DNA of 64,000 nucleotides from the NCBI RefSeq assembly GCF_036178145.1, contig NZ_CP108067.1:1860001-1924000 (forward strand). The letters are read 5' to 3'. Made by a program: the position numbers and the translations under genes. Numbering within the stretch: position 1 is the stretch's first letter; the number at the start of each line of letters is the position of its first letter. Positions 61,677 through 64,000 of the stretch are shown here, in pieces. This DNA is from Streptomyces sp. NBC_00273. Its GTDB lineage: Bacteria; Actinomycetota; Actinomycetes; Streptomycetales; Streptomycetaceae. A model generated the notes under the pieces. That model did not search any database. It was not told where the DNA came from and saw only the letters and a list, made by a program, of their open reading frames with translations.

Positions 61677-63431
61677 TCAGCCGGTGTTGCGCTGCCGTGC
61701 GCGGCGCATCAGCACCCACCCGGCCCCCGTGAGGACGACGGCGCTCCCGGCGAGGGAGGCCACGGCCGCTCCGGTGGAGGCGAGCGCGCCGCCATGGGGG
61801 GTGGTGTGGTCGCCGCCGCCGACCGTGGCACCGGCCGAACCGCCGCCGACGCTCCCGGGGGTGCCGGAAGTGCCGGAAGTACCAGACGTGCTGTCGGAGC
61901 CGCCGTCGGAACCGCCTGCCGCACTCCCGGCCGAGCCGGCCGAGCCGGTGGAACCCGCCGAGCCGGCGGCGCCCGTCCCGCCCGTGCCCCCGGCCGTGGT
62001 GGAGCCGCCGCTGCTGCCGCCCGCGGTGGTGTCCGCGATGGTGACGGTGAGGGTGGCCACAGCGGTACGGACCACACCGGCGTCGTTGCCGAACTCCGCC
62101 CGGTAGCGGCGGCCGCTGTCGGAGAGCGCCGCCGTGAACGTGTACGTCGGCGCGGTGGCGCCCGCCACGGGCTGCCAGGTCCGACCCGCGTCCGTACTGA
62201 CCTGCCAGGCGACGGTGGGCCGCGGGGTTCCCTCGGCCTCCGCCGTGAGCGAGACCTCGGTCCCGGCCGCGACCGACCGGTCCGCCGGGCTCCGGGTGAC
62301 GCGCGGGGAGCTGGCCCGTTCCAGTCGGATGATCCTGCCGGCGACCGGGTCCGATACGAAGACGGTCGCGCCACCGGGTTCGACGGCGACGGCCGCACTG
62401 CCCAACTGCACGTGGATTCCGGGGAGCACGACCGGCTTCACGACCTCCTGGAGGTCACGGGTGCGGTGGACGGTGAGCGTTCCGTCGTTGTCGCTGCCCG
62501 GCTGCGAGGTGTCCCCCGCGTCCTGCCACACGACGAACGCCTCGTGCGTGGTGGCGTCGAAGCCCGCCGCGCGGGGCATGTCGCTGCCCGCGCCGCGCAG
62601 GGTGCCCAGCCGCTTGCCCGTCGCGTCGTGGACGACCACGGAGGAGTCCAGCCCGACCCACACCGCGCCGGTCTCGGGATCCACCTCCGTGAACCCGCCG
62701 AACCCCTCGCCGGCCGGGAGTTCTACGGTCGCGGCGACCCGGAAGGTGGCCGCGTCGATCCGGTACATCCGGCGGTTGCCGATGTCCGTGAACCACACCG
62801 TGCCGCGTGCCGCGTCGACCGCGAACCCGTCCCCGCCCTCCAGCGTGACGGAGCGCTTCACGGCGGCGGTCGCGATGTCGACCTCCGACAGTACGGAGCC
62901 CTGCGCGACCAGCACCGTCGAGGGGGTGAGCCCGGCGGTGGCGTGGGTGACGGCCGCACCCGGCACCCACGCGCCCGCCGCGGCGGCGTCGCCGTCCTTC
63001 GCGGTACCGATGCCGCGCAATGGATAGGAGAAGACCGCTCCGTCACCGGGCAGCGGTGCGAGCAGCTGCCGCACCGCCCGCCGGCCGAGCGTGCCGGTGG
63101 GCCCGGGGGCCTGGCCGATGGTGCTGCGCACCTTGCCGTCGGCGGGGTCCAGGACGTGCAGCCCGCTCTCGTTGACGTCGGCGGTCTCGGGCAGGTCGTC
63201 CGAACCGACGTACAGCTTCTTCGAGTCAGGGTGCAACAGCAGGTCACGGGGCTTCCCCGCCGTGGCGAACCGCGCCACCGACCGGTACGCGACGGTGCCC
63301 TGCGGTACGTCGGCCCCCTCACTCCCGGCTGCCGATACGGGACTTCCGGTGGCGGCCGAGGCCAGTACGAGTGCGAGCGCGGCGGATGCGGCGCCCGCAC
63401 GACCGGGGGTGAGGGGGTGTCGGTGTGTCAT
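61677..63431 (-). CDS. cell-wall-anchored propeller protein with Ig-like domain and LAXTG sortase signal
   Basis: 584 residues. The signal peptide ends near VSA-AGS. Residues about 45-365 are NHL/YVTN-like propeller repeats (KLYVGSDDLPETADV, VAVEPGGATVFVSDPVAGRI). Residues about 375-460 are an Ig-like module (SPADRSVAAGTEVSLTAEAE, SGRRYRAEFGNDAG). A Gly/Ser/Thr linker follows, then LASTG, a TM helix (AVASLAGSAVVLTGAGWVLM) and RRARQR. LAXTG is the motif used by class E sortases in streptomycetes, so the protein is probably linked to peptidoglycan. It is 43 bp downstream of another secreted-protein gene. Confidence 0.85.
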   Translation of the reverse strand: MTHRHPLTPGRAGAASAALALVLASAATGSPVSAAGSEGADVPQGTVAYRSVARFATAGKPRDLLLHPDSKKLYVGSDDLPETADVNESGLHVLDPADGKVRSTIGQAPGPTGTLGRRAVRQLLAPLPGDGAVFSYPLRGIGTAKDGDAAAAGAWVPGAAVTHATAGLTPSTVLVAQGSVLSEVDIATAAVKRSVTLEGGDGFAVDAARGTVWFTDIGNRRMYRIDAATFRVAATVELPAGEGFGGFTEVDPETGAVWVGLDSSVVVHDATGKRLGTLRGAGSDMPRAAGFDATTHEAFVVWQDAGDTSQPGSDNDGTLTVHRTRDLQEVVKPVVLPGIHVQLGSAAVAVEPGGATVFVSDPVAGRIIRLERASSPRVTRSPADRSVAAGTEVSLTAEAEGTPRPTVAWQVSTDAGRTWQPVAGATAPTYTFTAALSDSGRRYRAEFGNDAGVVRTAVATLTVTIADTTAGGSSGGSTTAGGTGGTGAAGSAGSTGSAGSAGSAAGGSDGGSDSTSGTSGTSGTPGSVGGGSAGATVGGGDHTTPHGGALASTGAAVASLAGSAVVLTGAGWVLMRRARQRNTG

Positions 63432-63474
63432 GGCTTCCTCGTCGACGGGTCGGGGAATCGGTCCCGGAGCGGGA

Positions 63475-64000
63475 TCAGTTGAAGGTCACCGGGACGTGGA
63501 CGTCGTACTTGCGGTTCGAGGAGTTGAAGTGGTCGGCGCGCGTGACGATGGCGCACTCGACGGTCTCGCCGCAGATCTGGCCTCCGCCGAGGTCGGCCTT
63601 GACGTGGATGGTGACGCTGAAGGTGCCGCCCGTACCGAACTTGGAGGTGTTGGCCAGCGTCCCGCCGAAGACGTTGTTGACCCAGTGCGAGGCCCCGGTG
63701 GTGCCCGACTGGTCCGAACCGCCCAGGCAGGGGGTGGGCTTGCTCGCACCCGGCGCCCCGCTCACCGCACAGAGGCTCACGTATATGCCCCTGGAGGTGT
63801 TGTAGCCGCTGCCGGTGACCGTGACGTTCTGACCGGCCGCCGCGGCGGTGGAGGGCGCGGTGAGGCTGAGGTTGTAGGTGGTCCCGCCGTCGGTGACCGT
63901 ACGCGTCGAGGTGGCGGCCGAGGCGGAGCCGGCCGCGCCGACGGCGAGCGCGACGGCGGCGGAGGTGGCGACGGCCGCGCGGGCGGCGGTACGGGGCAGG
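63475..64000 (-). CDS. secreted beta-sandwich protein, neocarzinostatin-like style (start beyond the right edge)
   Basis: The frame is open from the window edge: LPRTAARAAVATSAAVALAV forms a signal peptide (cleavage near ASA-ATS), followed by NLSLTAPSTAAAAGQNVTVT, SGYNTSRGIYVSLCAVSGAP, and CGETVECAIVTRADHFNSSN ending VHVPVTFN. The order (strand, V-T-V-T-G-x-G-Y, C-A-V, C...C, A-D-H) resembles Ig-fold secreted proteins such as neocarzinostatin apoproteins and HtaA-associated proteins. Four cysteines are visible. It lies upstream of the LAXTG protein and is likely co-transcribed. Confidence 0.7.
   Translation of the reverse strand, partial: LPRTAARAAVATSAAVALAVGAAGSASAATSTRTVTDGGTTYNLSLTAPSTAAAAGQNVTVTGSGYNTSRGIYVSLCAVSGAPGASKPTPCLGGSDQSGTTGASHWVNNVFGGTLANTSKFGTGGTFSVTIHVKADLGGGQICGETVECAIVTRADHFNSSNRKYDVHVPVTFN

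Noticed and set aside
60795..63482. 895-codon plus-strand frame
   Set aside because: Antisense to the phosphoesterase and LAXTG protein; no domain and skewed composition.

Overview
The window is high-GC DNA with strong G/C third-position bias, many GTG starts, GGAGG-type ribosome sites and 4-base ATGA/GTGA gene overlaps. Families such as the DUF6230/DUF6114 pair, a DUF6571-like gene, an LAXTG-anchored surface protein and IS5-type elements with -1 frameshifts point to an actinomycete, most likely a Streptomyces. The many decayed genes, insertion sequences and secreted or accessory genes suggest an accessory (arm-like) chromosomal region.

Layout, left to right. 1-9461: a catabolic-looking region. 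A PLP aminotransferase with a DauR-like regulator and an acyl-CoA ligase lie on the minus strand. An AraC regulator and a five-gene plus-strand operon follow (beta-keto acid cleavage enzyme, quinone-oxidoreductase-like protein, TauD-type dioxygenase, MFS transporter, small serine hydrolase). 9466-15092: a broken LuxR gene, two unrecognised ORFs separated only by an in-frame TAG, a clavaminate-synthase-like oxygenase, a WYL regulator and a divergent 14-TM drug exporter. 15400-24210: three tandem secreted seven-repeat RCC1 proteins, a divergent set of three secreted proteins (two sharing a domain), a very strong hairpin, and a cytoplasmic beta-propeller protein.

24398-34280 is the most interesting metabolic locus: a minus-strand gene cluster with no NRPS or PKS. 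A free-standing amino acid:carrier-protein ligase and a 77-residue carrier protein sit with an AurF-like di-iron N-oxygenase, a nitronate monooxygenase, a class III aminotransferase, an inositol-monophosphatase-like enzyme and a MOSC protein. Upstream are an intradiol-dioxygenase-like protein, an APH-type kinase, a ROK sugar kinase and a zinc alcohol dehydrogenase. The inferred logic is loading of an amino acid on a carrier protein, N-oxidation, and joining to or modification of a sugar- or cyclitol-derived unit.

34300-50440 is a scarred region: an IS5 remnant fused to a 5'-truncated, frameshifted DUF6571-like gene, a thiolase pseudogene, an ArsR/MFS divergent pair with a clear operator, and a 1325-residue SF1 helicase. 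It also holds a SUKH immunity-like gene, an intact IS3-family element nested inside an IS5-family element (3-bp duplication GTC), and a second, deleted IS5 element with perfect ends and TTA duplication. 50414-54353 holds a LuxR-type regulator with a C-terminal zinc ribbon, two small secreted peptides, a resolvase fragment, and a visibly AT-richer gene for a secreted CdtB-like nuclease fused to a ricin-type lectin, followed by a strong terminator. From 54926 to the right edge the content looks like ordinary Streptomyces genes: pirin, TPR protein, RlmG-like methyltransferase, MerR regulator, DUF6230/DUF6114 and secreted partner, DUF2087, metallophosphoesterase, an LAXTG surface protein and a partial secreted protein.

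All calls were made by reading the sequence and its translations; no database search was run.
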